DNA from: Actinomadura rupiterrae
GTDB lineage: Bacteria; Actinomycetota; Actinomycetes; Streptosporangiales; Streptosporangiaceae
Direction: 5' to 3'
DNA: 64,000 bases
Assembly: GCF_024172125.1 (NCBI RefSeq)
Contig: NZ_JAMZEA010000005.1
Location: 682,001-746,000 of the forward strand
The position numbers and the translations under genes were made by a program. Shown piece after piece: positions 1-7,640 of the stretch (its first letter is position 1; each line of letters starts with the position of its first letter). The notes under the pieces were generated by a model that was not told the origin of the DNA, did no database searches, and saw only the letters and a list, made by a program, of their open reading frames with translations.

Positions 1-1
1 G

Positions 2-316
2 CTGCGCGCGCACTGGACCGCGCCCGACGGCAGCACCCGCGTCGGCGTGCTGACGGCCTGGAAGAACGCCAAGGCGGGCTCGCACCACAGGATCTGGGTC
101 GACCTGCACGGCAACGCCACCACACCGCCGCGCCCGCACGGCCGGACGGTCACCGACACCGTCTACGCCGCGACGGGCGCCGGGCTGGCCGTGGCGCTGC
201 CCGTCTTCGGCGTCTACCTGGCGGTCCGCCGCCGCTGCGACCGCTACCGCGACACCCTGTGGGACGACGACTGGGCCCGCATGGACGCCGACGCCGGCCA
301 CAACCGCCCGTCCTGA
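2..316 (+). CDS. C-terminal part of an Rv1733c-like membrane protein (5' truncated by window edge)
   Basis: The frame is open from base 2 to the TGA ending at 316, so about 104 C-terminal residues are visible and the start lies outside the window. The visible part has an extracytoplasmic-looking stretch (W-T-A-P-D-G ... IWVDLHGNATTPP), one hydrophobic segment of about 20 residues (AATGAGLAVALPVFGVYLAV) and an Arg-rich tail ending in Asp-rich sequence. The pattern 'T-A-W-x-N-A ... H-x-I-W-V-D-x-x-G' followed by one membrane helix is typical of Rv1733c-family proteins, which span the membrane twice and have no known activity. The family call rests only on this pattern. Confidence 0.6.
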   Translation: MRAHWTAPDGSTRVGVLTAWKNAKAGSHHRIWVDLHGNATTPPRPHGRTVTDTVYAATGAGLAVALPVFGVYLAVRRRCDRYRDTLWDDDWARMDADAGHNRPS

Positions 317-421
317 CGCGCGGCGCACTGCGCCGCAAGCCCACCCCGCCGGACGAGCCGATGTGCAAGCGGCTGATCGGGTCCGGCTTGCCCGGATCTC
401 GCCGACTACGACGTCCGGTGA

Positions 422-946
422 CTAGAACTCCGAGGCCCATGCCGCCGAGGGCGGGGACTCGGGTTCGGGGTCGGCCATGATGCGGTCGATGATGCGGTCG
501 AGCGCGGCGAGATCGTCGGCGGGCAGGTCGTACATCGAGGGCGGCGGCGTCTTGAGGATGCGCTCGGCCTCGGCGGCGGCGGCCAGGCCCGGCTCGGTCG
601 CGCGGACGAGCTTGGACCGCCGGTCGGCCGGGTTCGGGATGCGCTCGACGAGCCCGCGCCCGGCCAGGTCGTCCACCACGAGGGTCGTGTAGGGGCGGTC
701 GGTGAGCAGCAGGTCCGCCAGGTCGCGCAGCGCGATCGGGCCGCGCGCCGCGACGCGCCGCAGCGCCTTGATGCGGAAGAAGCTCATGCCGAGCGCCTCG
801 GTCGCCTCCTGCCGCCGGTCGCCGTGCACGCGCAGCAGCACCTGCAGCTTCGTCCACGTCCGGCGGACCGGCTCGTCCTCGGCCGAGCCGGACGTCGCGG
901 ACGCGCCGGAGCCGGACGTCCCGGGGGTGGACGGGGTGCTCGTCAT
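422..946 (-). CDS. MarR-family transcriptional regulator
   Basis: 174-residue winged-helix regulator. A low-complexity Ser/Thr/Gly N-terminus (1-27) precedes a winged-helix core at about 50-120, including ALRDLADLLLTDRPYTTLVVDDL as recognition helix region and a wing with D-R-R-S-K, the usual MarR signature. The ATG overlaps the stop of the upstream MFS gene by 4 bp (ATGA), so the regulator is co-transcribed behind the pump it probably controls. The two palindromes ahead of the MFS gene are its likely operators. Such proteins normally repress an efflux gene until a phenolic or drug-like ligand binds. The ligand is not predictable. Confidence 0.9.
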   Translation of the reverse strand: MTSTPSTPGTSGSGASATSGSAEDEPVRRTWTKLQVLLRVHGDRRQEATEALGMSFFRIKALRRVAARGPIALRDLADLLLTDRPYTTLVVDDLAGRGLVERIPNPADRRSKLVRATEPGLAAAAEAERILKTPPPSMYDLPADDLAALDRIIDRIMADPEPESPPSAAWASEF

Positions 947-2445
947 GGGGTCCTCACCGGGGTCCTCGGCGTGTCGGTCGCGGTGGCGGCGGCGGTGCGC
1001 TCCGCGGTGCGGACGGCGCGCCGTCCGGTCGTGATGGTACCGAGGACCAGCACGGCGGCCGCGCAACCGGCCATGATCCAGTACGCGGGGCGGGCGGCGG
1101 CGACGAAGTCCGCGCCCGCGAGCGCCGGACGGCCCCCGCCGCCATGCGCGCCGCCGCCGTGCGCGGTCGAGGCGCCCGCGACGCCGAGGACCGCGCCGAA
1201 GACCGCGACGCCGAGGGCCTGCCCGATCTGCCGGCTGGTGGACGCGACGGCGGCGGCGACCCCGGCCTGCGCGCGCGGCATGCCGGAGACGGCGGTGTTG
1301 GTGATCGGCGAGTTGACCGTCCCGAACCCGATGCCGAACAGGATGTAGGCGGCGAACAGCGTGGAGTCGCGGGTCTCGCCGTCGAACGCGGCGAACAGCA
1401 GGGCGCTGGCCAGCATCGTCGCCCCGGCGATCTGGAGCGGCAGGCGCGGGCCGCGCGACCCGGTGAGCCGTCCGGAGAACGGCGCGACGATCCCGGTCAC
1501 CGCGGCCATGGGCAGCAGGTAGAGCCCGGCGTGCAGCGCGGTCAGCCCGCGCACGCTCTGCAGGTAGATCGAGTTGAGGAAGAGGAACCCGGCGAGCGCG
1601 GAGAACGCGCAGATCGCGATCAGCGTCGCGCCGGAGAACGGCAGACTGCGGAAGAACCGGACGTCGATCAGCGGCTCGGGGACGCGCAGCGCGTGCCGGA
1701 CGAACAGCGCGAGCGCGAGGGCGGCGGCCGCGGCGCAACCGAGCACCACCGGGGACGTCCAGCCCAGCTCGGCGCCCTCGATGATCGCGTAGGTGAGCGC
1801 GCCGAGCGTGACGATCATGAGCAGCTGGCCGGCCGGGTCCGGGCGGCGCGGGTGCGGCGCGCGCGACTCGGGCACGAACAGCCGGGTCAGGACGAGCGCG
1901 GCGAGCCCGATCGGCAGGTTCAGCCAGAAGATCGAGCGCCAGCCGACCGAGTCGACCAGGACGCCGCCGACCAGCGGTCCGGCGGCCATGCTGATCCCGA
2001 CCACGCCGCCCCAGACGCCGATCGCGCGGGCCCGCTCGCGCGGCTCGGTGAAGGTGTTGGTGATGATCGACATGGCCACCGGGTTGAGCATCGACCCGCC
2101 GGCCGCCTGCACGACCCGCGCCGCGACCAGCCAGCCGAGGCCGGGCGCGAGGCTGCACAGCAGCGACCCGGCCGTGAACAGGACGAGCCCGAACTGGAAG
2201 ACGCGGCGGCGGCCGAGCCGGTCCGCGGTCGAGCCGGAGGTGATCATCAGCCCGGCGACCACGATCAGGTAGGCGTCGATCGTCCACTGCAGCCCCGACA
2301 TCGAGGCGTGGAAGTCGCGCTGCATCGCGGGGATCGCGACGTTGAGGACGGTGTTGTCGATGCTGACCATCAGCAGGCTGAGGCAGCAGATCGCCAGCAC
2401 GAGCAGCCGGCGCCGGTGGCTGAGCTCGGGCACCCGGGCCTCCAT
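943..2445 (-). CDS. DHA2-type MFS drug-efflux transporter (EmrB/QacA family)
   Basis: 500-residue, about 14-helix proton-coupled antiporter of the plasma membrane. Motif A-like sequence (GSTADRLGRRRVF) follows helix 2, and an antiporter-type motif C (AAGPLVGGVLVDSVGW) lies in helix 5. Asp and Asn in helix 1 (SIDNTVLNVAIP) are typical of DHA2 pumps. The tail is Ala/Thr/Arg-rich. Start: the ATG at 2445 has no Shine-Dalgarno, but a GTG four codons later (2433) has GGAGG five bases upstream, so 2433 may be the true start. First gene of a two-gene operon with marR. Expected to export toxic hydrophobic compounds; substrate unknown. Confidence 0.92.
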   Translation of the reverse strand: MEARVPELSHRRRLLVLAICCLSLLMVSIDNTVLNVAIPAMQRDFHASMSGLQWTIDAYLIVVAGLMITSGSTADRLGRRRVFQFGLVLFTAGSLLCSLAPGLGWLVAARVVQAAGGSMLNPVAMSIITNTFTEPRERARAIGVWGGVVGISMAAGPLVGGVLVDSVGWRSIFWLNLPIGLAALVLTRLFVPESRAPHPRRPDPAGQLLMIVTLGALTYAIIEGAELGWTSPVVLGCAAAAALALALFVRHALRVPEPLIDVRFFRSLPFSGATLIAICAFSALAGFLFLNSIYLQSVRGLTALHAGLYLLPMAAVTGIVAPFSGRLTGSRGPRLPLQIAGATMLASALLFAAFDGETRDSTLFAAYILFGIGFGTVNSPITNTAVSGMPRAQAGVAAAVASTSRQIGQALGVAVFGAVLGVAGASTAHGGGAHGGGGRPALAGADFVAAARPAYWIMAGCAAAVLVLGTITTGRRAVRTAERTAAATATDTPRTPVRTP

Positions 2446-2446
2446 T

Positions 2447-2480
2447 GGTTGTAGGTCTATAACCGTTGTAACCGTACAAC
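2447..2480. promoter_or_regulatory. Two adjacent palindromic operators for the MarR regulator
   Basis: Site A, 2447-2464, is the imperfect dyad GGTTGTAGGTCTATAACC. Site B, 2465-2480, is the perfect dyad GTTGTA-ACCG-TACAAC. They abut each other directly upstream of the MFS start. Their length and symmetry suit a MarR dimer, and two sites next to the start would block initiation. Assignment to the downstream marR is inference from position. Confidence 0.7.
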
Positions 2481-2502
2481 CATTCTGGCCGCTCCGGTCA
2501 GG

Positions 2503-3438
2503 TCAGACTTGCGTGACCTTCACGACATTCCCTGGTGAACCGCTCGAACCGGAACCAGCCGCCGGGGCCGCCGGGACGACCAGGGGTGTCCCGGACTCCG
2601 GGTCGTCGATGACGCGGCAGCGCAGGCCGAACACCTCCGCCACCCGGTCCGCGGTGACGACCTCGGCGGGCGGGCCCTCGGCGACGATCCGCCCGTCCCG
2701 CATGGCGACCAGGTGGGTGGCGTAGCGGGCGGCCTGGTTCAGGTCGTGCAGGACGGCCACGACCGTGCGGCCCTCGGCGTGCAGCCGCGCGCACAGGTCG
2801 AGCACCTCGATCTGGTGCGCGATGTCGAGGAACGTGGTCGGCTCGTCCAGCAGCAGGAGGGACGTCTGCTGGGCGAGGGCCATCGCGATCCACACCCGCT
2901 GCCGCTGGCCGCCGGACAGCTCGTCCACGCCCCGGGACGCGAGCGCCGCCACGCCCGTCGCCTCCATCGACTCGGCGACGACCCGCTCGTCCTCGCGCGA
3001 CCACTGCCGCAGCAGGCCCTGGTGCGGGTACCGGCCGCGCGCGACCAGGTCCGCGACGGTGATGCCCTCCGGCGCGACGGACGACTGCGGGAGCAGGCCG
3101 AGCGTCCGCGCGAGCTTGCGCGCGGGCCAGGACGCGATCTTCTCACCGTCCAGTGTCACCGTCCCGGCCGTCGGGCGCAGCACGCGCGCGAGCGCGCGCA
3201 GGAGCGTGGACTTCCCGCACGCGTTCGGGCCTACGACGACGGTGAACGACGCGTCCGGGATGGCGACGTCCAGGCCCTCGGCGATGACGCGCCGGTCGTA
3301 GGCCAAGGTCAGCCCAGACGCGGCGAGCCTCGGAGCGGCGCTTTCGGCATGCGTCCCGGCGGCCGCGTCCGTGGCCTTCGCGGGGGTCGATGCGCCGGTC
3401 TTCGCGGTGATCGATGCGCCGGTCTTCGCGGGGGTCAC
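2503..3438 (-). CDS. Ferric-siderophore ABC transporter, ATP-binding protein
   Basis: 311 residues. Walker A GPNACGKST at 70-78, Q-loop LPQ near 117, signature LSGGQ at 174-178, Walker B LLLLDEP at 194-200 and H-loop His231 are all present, as in FepC/FecE. The GTG start overlaps the stop of the permease gene upstream (GTGA), preceded by AGGCAGGA. The first 35 residues are an Ala/Thr/Lys tail with two 8-residue repeats (TPAKTGAS, ITAKTGAS) encoded by a 24-bp tandem repeat at 3387-3434. Last of three genes that, with the binding protein across the divergent promoter, form a complete importer driving ferric-siderophore uptake. Confidence 0.93.
   Translation of the reverse strand: MTPAKTGASITAKTGASTPAKATDAAAGTHAESAAPRLAASGLTLAYDRRVIAEGLDVAIPDASFTVVVGPNACGKSTLLRALARVLRPTAGTVTLDGEKIASWPARKLARTLGLLPQSSVAPEGITVADLVARGRYPHQGLLRQWSREDERVVAESMEATGVAALASRGVDELSGGQRQRVWIAMALAQQTSLLLLDEPTTFLDIAHQIEVLDLCARLHAEGRTVVAVLHDLNQAARYATHLVAMRDGRIVAEGPPAEVVTADRVAEVFGLRCRVIDDPESGTPLVVPAAPAAGSGSSGSPGNVVKVTQV
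3387..3434. repeat. 24-bp tandem repeat in the siderophore ATPase gene
   Basis: TCGATGCGCCGGTCTTCGCGG occurs at 3387 and again at 3411, each within a 24-bp unit. The units encode ITAKTGAS and TPAKTGAS at the N-terminus of the leftward ATPase, close to its start codon (3438). Confidence 0.9.
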
Positions 3439-4562
3439 AGGCGTCCTGCCTTTCGTTCGGTGGAGAGCAGCCAGATCAGGTAGCCGCCGCCGAGCAGGCC
3501 GGTGACGACGCCGACGGGGAGCTGGTGGCCGGGGACGAGCCGCTGCCCGGCGAGGTCGGCGGCGGCGAGCATCGCCGCGCCGAGGCACGCGGAGGGCAGC
3601 GCGTTCGGTCCGGACGCGCGGGTCAGGCGGCGGGCGGGCTGCGGCGCGGTGAGCGCGACGAACGACACGGGTCCGGCGGCCGCCGCGGCGAGCGCCGCGA
3701 GCAGCACGGCCACGGCGAGGAGCAGGCCGCGGACGCGGTCCACCGGGACGCCGAGCGCGCGTGCCGCCTCGTCCCCCATTTCGAGCGTCCGCATCGCGCG
3801 CCCGCACGAGACGGTGATGGCGCCCGCTAGCGCGAGCATCACGAGCAGCGGGGCGGCCTGTTTCCAGTCGCGTCCGTCCAGGCTGCCCGTCAGCCACAGG
3901 ACGGCCCGCGCGGCCTCGGTGATCTGCGCCTTCGTGAGCAGGTAGCCGTTCACGCCGGTGAGGATCGCCGCGATCCCGACGCCCACGAGGACGAGCCGCT
4001 GCCCGTGCGCGCCGTTCCGTCCGACCAGCAGGACGATCAGCACGCCGGTCAGCACTCCGCCGATCACCGCGCCCGCCGCGAGCGCGAGGCTGCTCCCGCC
4101 CAGCAGGACGATCGCGACCAGCACCCCCATGGTCGACCCTTGCGTGAATCCGAGCAGGTCAGGACTGCCGAGCGGGTTCCGCGCGAGGGACTGGAACAGC
4201 GCGCCCGCGAGGCCGAGCGCCGCGCCGACGGCGAGCGCGGTCGCCGCGCGCGGCAGCCGCAGCTGGTTGACGATGAAGTCGGTGGACGCGTCGCCGTGCC
4301 CGAAAACGGCGCGCACGACCTCGCCGAAACTCAGCGGGTAGTCGCCGCCGCCGATCGCGAACACGCTCACGACCAGCGCGGCCACCGCGCACGCGGCGCC
4401 GACGAGCACCGCCCGCGCGTTCAGCTTGAGCGAGACCCCACCCGTCCTGACCAGCACCACCCCGCGGTTCGCCGCGCCGCCCGCCGCAGCGCCGCCCACC
4501 GCCGCGCCGCCCACCGCAGTGCCGTCGGCCGTAGTGCCGCTCGACACGCTGCTCCCGTTCAC
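3435..4562 (-). CDS. Ferric-siderophore ABC transporter permease (FecCD family, FepG-like)
   Basis: 375-residue polytopic membrane protein with the FecCD hallmark 'RLPRAATALAVGAALGLAGA ... FQSLARNPLGSPDLLG'. About nine to ten hydrophobic helices are visible after residue 50. The first 45 residues are an unusual Gly/Ala/Thr/Val-rich cytoplasmic extension with VGGAA-like repeats, absent from typical FepG proteins. Start overlaps the stop of the other permease by 4 bp, and its own stop overlaps the ATPase start, so the three genes are translationally coupled. Pairs with the second permease to form the channel. Confidence 0.93.
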   Translation of the reverse strand: MNGSSVSSGTTADGTAVGGAAVGGAAAGGAANRGVVLVRTGGVSLKLNARAVLVGAACAVAALVVSVFAIGGGDYPLSFGEVVRAVFGHGDASTDFIVNQLRLPRAATALAVGAALGLAGALFQSLARNPLGSPDLLGFTQGSTMGVLVAIVLLGGSSLALAAGAVIGGVLTGVLIVLLVGRNGAHGQRLVLVGVGIAAILTGVNGYLLTKAQITEAARAVLWLTGSLDGRDWKQAAPLLVMLALAGAITVSCGRAMRTLEMGDEAARALGVPVDRVRGLLLAVAVLLAALAAAAAGPVSFVALTAPQPARRLTRASGPNALPSACLGAAMLAAADLAGQRLVPGHQLPVGVVTGLLGGGYLIWLLSTERKAGRL

Positions 4563-5554
4563 AGTGCCGCCACCTTCCGGCGCCGGACGAAGAAGAGGAA
4601 GAACGGCCCGCCGAGCACGACCGTCAGGACGCCGACCTGCACCTCGCCGGGACGGGCGACGACGCGTCCGACGACGTCCGCCCCGAGCATCAGCACGGGC
4701 GCGGCGAGCGCGCTGTACGGGAGGAGGAACCGCAGGTCAGGGCCGGTGATCGCGCGGACGAGGTGCGGCACCATCAGGCCGAGGAACACCACCGGCCCGC
4801 ACGCGGCGGTCGCCGCGCCGCAGAGCAGCGTGACCGCGGCGATCCCGGTACCGCGCACCAGGGCGGGCCGCGCGCCGAGCGCCCGCGCCGTGTCGTCGCC
4901 CATCGCGAGCGCGTTCAGCGGGCGGGCCAGCACGACCGCGAGCACGACGCCGACCAGGACGAACGGCGTGACCTTCTGCACGGTGGAGGTCTGCGCGGCG
5001 GCGAGGCTGCCGACCGTCCAGAACCGCATCCGGTCGAGCGAGGCGGTGTCGAGGAGCTGGACGGCGCTGACGTAGGAGTACAGCGCCGCGTTGATCGCCG
5101 CTCCGGCGAGCGCGAGCCGCGCCGGGGTCGCGGCGCGCCCGCCGCCGATCCCGTACAGCAGGACGGCCACGGCGCCCGCCCCCGCGAACGCGAACCACAC
5201 GTACCCGGCGAACGACGTGACGCCGAGGAACGAGATCGCGGTGACGACCGCCGCGGACGCGCCGACGTTGATGCCGAGCAGCCCGGGGTCGGCGAGCGGG
5301 TTGCGGGTGAGCGACTGCATCAGCGCCCCGGCGAGGCCGAGCGCCACGCCGACGACGAGCCCGAGCAGCGTGCGCGGCAGCCGCATCTGGTGGACGACCG
5401 CGTACGCCTCGGTCCCGGAGTCGGTGAGGCCGCGCCACACCTCGTCCGGCCCGAGCGGGCGCGCCCCGACCGCGAGGCTCAGCGCGAGCACGGCCGCCAG
5501 CAGGACGGCGGCGGCGGCGAACCGCCGCGCGCGGGACAGGGGGGGCGGGCTCAC
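4559..5554 (-). CDS. Ferric-siderophore ABC transporter permease (FecCD family, FepD-like)
   Basis: 331 residues, about nine to ten membrane helices. FecCD signatures include 'MRLPRTLLGLVVGVALGLAG' followed by MQSLTRNPLADPGLLGINVG, and a late 'GLMVPHLVRAITGPDLR' loop that contacts the ATPase. It is the first gene of the leftward operon, about 100 bp from the iron box, so iron-replete repression by IdeR/DmdR is expected. The protein forms one half of the membrane channel for ferric siderophores; which siderophore cannot be told. Confidence 0.93.
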   Translation of the reverse strand: MSPPPLSRARRFAAAAVLLAAVLALSLAVGARPLGPDEVWRGLTDSGTEAYAVVHQMRLPRTLLGLVVGVALGLAGALMQSLTRNPLADPGLLGINVGASAAVVTAISFLGVTSFAGYVWFAFAGAGAVAVLLYGIGGGRAATPARLALAGAAINAALYSYVSAVQLLDTASLDRMRFWTVGSLAAAQTSTVQKVTPFVLVGVVLAVVLARPLNALAMGDDTARALGARPALVRGTGIAAVTLLCGAATAACGPVVFLGLMVPHLVRAITGPDLRFLLPYSALAAPVLMLGADVVGRVVARPGEVQVGVLTVVLGGPFFLFFVRRRKVAAL

Positions 5555-5652
5555 GGGCGACTCCTCGACTCCTGGACGGCGGACCGGACACCCGGCCCGG
5601 ACGGCCGGCGGGCCGGGCCGGCGGGGACCCGGCCATGGCCCTGGACAAAAAC

Positions 5653-5671
5653 TTAGGTTAGGTTAACCTAA
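5653..5671. promoter_or_regulatory. IdeR/DmdR-type iron box
   Basis: TTAGGTTAGGTTAACCTAA matches the 19-bp actinobacterial iron-box consensus (TTAGGTTAGSCTAACCTAA) at all but one position. It lies between the divergent permease and binding-protein genes and can control both. With Fe2+ bound, IdeR/DmdR/DtxR repressors bind such boxes as two dimers. Confidence 0.95.
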
Positions 5672-5676
5672 GTCCT

Positions 5677-5695
5677 GCCTATCGGACCGATAGGC
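5677..5695. promoter_or_regulatory. Perfect 19-bp palindrome next to the iron box
   Basis: GCCTATCGG-A-CCGATAGGC is a perfect 9+1+9 inverted repeat beginning 5 bp after the iron box and 37 bp before the binding-protein start. It does not resemble an iron box. It could be an operator for a second regulator or a 5'UTR hairpin. Function is inferred only from symmetry and position. Confidence 0.6.
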
Positions 5696-5731
5696 GTCCC
5701 CCGCAACCCCTGACCTCGGAGAACGCACGAC

Positions 5732-6754
5732 ATGACGAACCTCGCCTCCTCCCGCCTGTCCCGGCGCGGCCTGCTCGGCGCGGGCGGCGCGCTCGCCCTC
5801 GGCGCCGTCCTCGCCGCGTGCGGCGGAACCAGCGGCGACGCGAAGGGCGCCGACGGCGGCGCGTGGTCCTTCACCGACGACCGGGGCCAGAAGGCCGAGG
5901 CGAAGACGCGTCCGCGCCGCGTCGTCGCCTACGTCGGAGCCGCCGCCGCGCTCTGGGACTTCGGCGTGACCGACCGCATCGTCGGCGTGTACGGGCCGGC
6001 CAAGCGCAAGGACGGCAGCCGCGACCCGCAGGTGGGCGACGTGGACGTCAGCAAGGTCGAGGTCATCGGCAACGCGTACGGCGAGTTCAACATCGAGAAG
6101 TACGCGGCGCTGCGGCCCGAGCTGCTCGTGGACCACATGTTCGTCAAGCCGAACCTGTTCTACGTCCCCGCCGAGAGCAAGGACAAGATCTTCAAGCTGG
6201 CGCCGAGCGTCGGGATCCAGGCGGGCGACACCACGCTCACCACGCCCATCGAGCACTACGCCGCGCTCGCCACCGCGCTCGACGCGGACCTGCGCTCCCC
6301 CACCAACCTCGCCGCCAAGGACCGCTTCGACAAGGCCGTCGCGTCCCTGCGCCAGGCCGTCGCCGCGAACAAGGGCGTGAAGGTGCTCGCCGCGTCCGCG
6401 AGCCCCGACCTCTTCTACGCCTCGTCCCCGGCCAAGAACGCCGACCTGCAGTTCTTCAGGCAGCTGGGCGTCGAGGTCATCGTCCCGTCCAAGATCGACC
6501 AGACCGGCTATTTCGAGTCGCTGAGCTGGGAGAACGCCGGCAAGTACAAGGCGGACGTGATCCTGCTGGACGCCCGCACCCAGGCCCTCCAGCCAAAGGA
6601 CCTCGGGTCCAAGCCGTCCTGGGGCAACCTGCCCGCCGTGAAGGCGAACCAGGTGTTCGGCTGGGACCCCGAGCCCCGCTTCTCCTACGCGGGCTGCGCC
6701 CCGATCATCGAGCGGCTCGCCGAGACGATCAAGAACGCGAGGAAGGTGGCCTGA
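5732..6754 (+). CDS. Ferric-siderophore ABC transporter substrate-binding lipoprotein
   Basis: 340 residues. The N-terminus carries an Arg pair (SRRGLLG, residues 10-16), a hydrophobic core and lipobox LAAC with Cys30, so it is lipid-anchored and may use the Tat route. The mature part is a class III periplasmic-binding fold (Peripla_BP_2): 'RRVVAYVGAAAALWDFGV ... GVYGP' near the start and a two-lobe layout without a flexible hinge. Its stop overlaps the next ATG (TGATG). It captures ferric siderophore for the permease/ATPase genes across the iron-box promoter. Confidence 0.93.
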   Translation: MTNLASSRLSRRGLLGAGGALALGAVLAACGGTSGDAKGADGGAWSFTDDRGQKAEAKTRPRRVVAYVGAAAALWDFGVTDRIVGVYGPAKRKDGSRDPQVGDVDVSKVEVIGNAYGEFNIEKYAALRPELLVDHMFVKPNLFYVPAESKDKIFKLAPSVGIQAGDTTLTTPIEHYAALATALDADLRSPTNLAAKDRFDKAVASLRQAVAANKGVKVLAASASPDLFYASSPAKNADLQFFRQLGVEVIVPSKIDQTGYFESLSWENAGKYKADVILLDARTQALQPKDLGSKPSWGNLPAVKANQVFGWDPEPRFSYAGCAPIIERLAETIKNARKVA

Positions 6755-7548
6755 TGTTCCGCTTCTTCGACATGCCGGTGCTCCATGCCACGCGCCTCGG
6801 CCCGTCCATGGTCCGGATCACCCTCGCCGCGCCCGACGGCTTCGTCTCCGGCGGCCGCGACCAGCGCTTCAAGCTGTTCTTCCCGCACCCGCACCAGGAC
6901 CGCCCGGTCATGCCGGACGTCCCGGACGACGACTGGTTCGCCGCCTGGCGCGCGCTCGACCCGTCCGAGCGGGCCGTCATGCGCACCTTCACCGTCCGCG
7001 CCCAGCGCCCCGGCGAGGTGGACGTCGACTTCGCCCTGCACGGCGACCTCGGCCCCGCCTCCCGCTGGGCGAGCACGGCAGGCCCCGGCGACCGCCTCCT
7101 CGCCCTCGGCCCGACCGCCCCCGACAACGGCGGCGTCGAGTTCGCGCCCCCGCCCTCCGCCAGGACGATCCTGATCGCCGGGGACGAATCGGCCCTCCCC
7201 GCCATCGGCGCGAACCTGGAGTCCCTGCCGCCCGCCACCACCGCGCACGTCTACGTCCAGATCGCCCACGACGACGACCGCCAGGACCTCCCCCGCGACG
7301 TCACCTGGCTCGTCCGGAACCGCGACGAACCGCTGACCGAAGCCGTCCGCAAGGCCCCGCCCGCCGACTACGCCTGGATCGCGGGCGAGGCCGGCGCCGT
7401 CCGGACCATGCGCCGCCACCTCGTCAAAGACCGCGGCATGCCCCGCGAGTCCGTCGAGTTCATGGGCTACTGGCGGCAAGGCTCCACCGAGGAGACCCTC
7501 CTAGCCGAAACCCTTGCCGGCGCCACCCCCCACACCCCAGAAGACTGA
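6754..7548 (+). CDS. Siderophore-interacting protein (FAD-dependent ferric-siderophore reductase)
   Basis: 264-residue cytoplasmic flavoprotein of the SIP/ViuB family. FAD-binding motif M-R-T-F-T-V-R lies at about 85-91, and an NAD(P)H-binding SIP domain follows (TILIAGDESALPAI; WIAGEAGAVRTMRRHLVKD; ESVEFMGYWRQG), in the order and spacing of the family. It reduces ferric siderophore to release Fe2+ after import. It is coupled to the binding-protein gene by a TGATG overlap and ends at a hairpin 8 bp downstream. Presence in the operon completes the uptake-and-release pathway. Confidence 0.93.
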   Translation: MFRFFDMPVLHATRLGPSMVRITLAAPDGFVSGGRDQRFKLFFPHPHQDRPVMPDVPDDDWFAAWRALDPSERAVMRTFTVRAQRPGEVDVDFALHGDLGPASRWASTAGPGDRLLALGPTAPDNGGVEFAPPPSARTILIAGDESALPAIGANLESLPPATTAHVYVQIAHDDDRQDLPRDVTWLVRNRDEPLTEAVRKAPPADYAWIAGEAGAVRTMRRHLVKDRGMPRESVEFMGYWRQGSTEETLLAETLAGATPHTPED

Positions 7549-7555
7549 CCCTCAC

Positions 7556-7611
7556 CGTCCTCGCGCCGCTCACCCCGAACGAACACCCCAGCGGTAAGCG
7601 CCGCGAGGACG
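7556..7611. terminator. Long-loop inverted repeat between convergent genes
   Basis: CGTCCTCGCG (7556-7565) pairs perfectly with CGCGAGGACG (7602-7611) across a 36-nt loop that may add a short CCGC/GCGG pairing. It lies between the stop of the siderophore-reductase gene and the stop of the convergent membrane-protein gene, so it may terminate both. No T-run follows. Confidence 0.6.
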
Positions 7612-7640
7612 ACAGTTGTACGGCCGCCCGCCCCCCGGCC

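Noticed and set aside
1144-2454. Long plus-strand open frame of over 400 codons opposite the MFS efflux gene
   Set aside because: It is a codon-bias shadow: protein is Arg/Gly/Asp/Pro-rich without domains, while the opposite strand reads a clear MFS protein. The same applies to many long frames throughout the window.
5555-7548. Siderophore biosynthesis cluster
   Set aside because: Only uptake and release genes are present; no NRPS, NIS synthetase or hydroxylase genes flank them.
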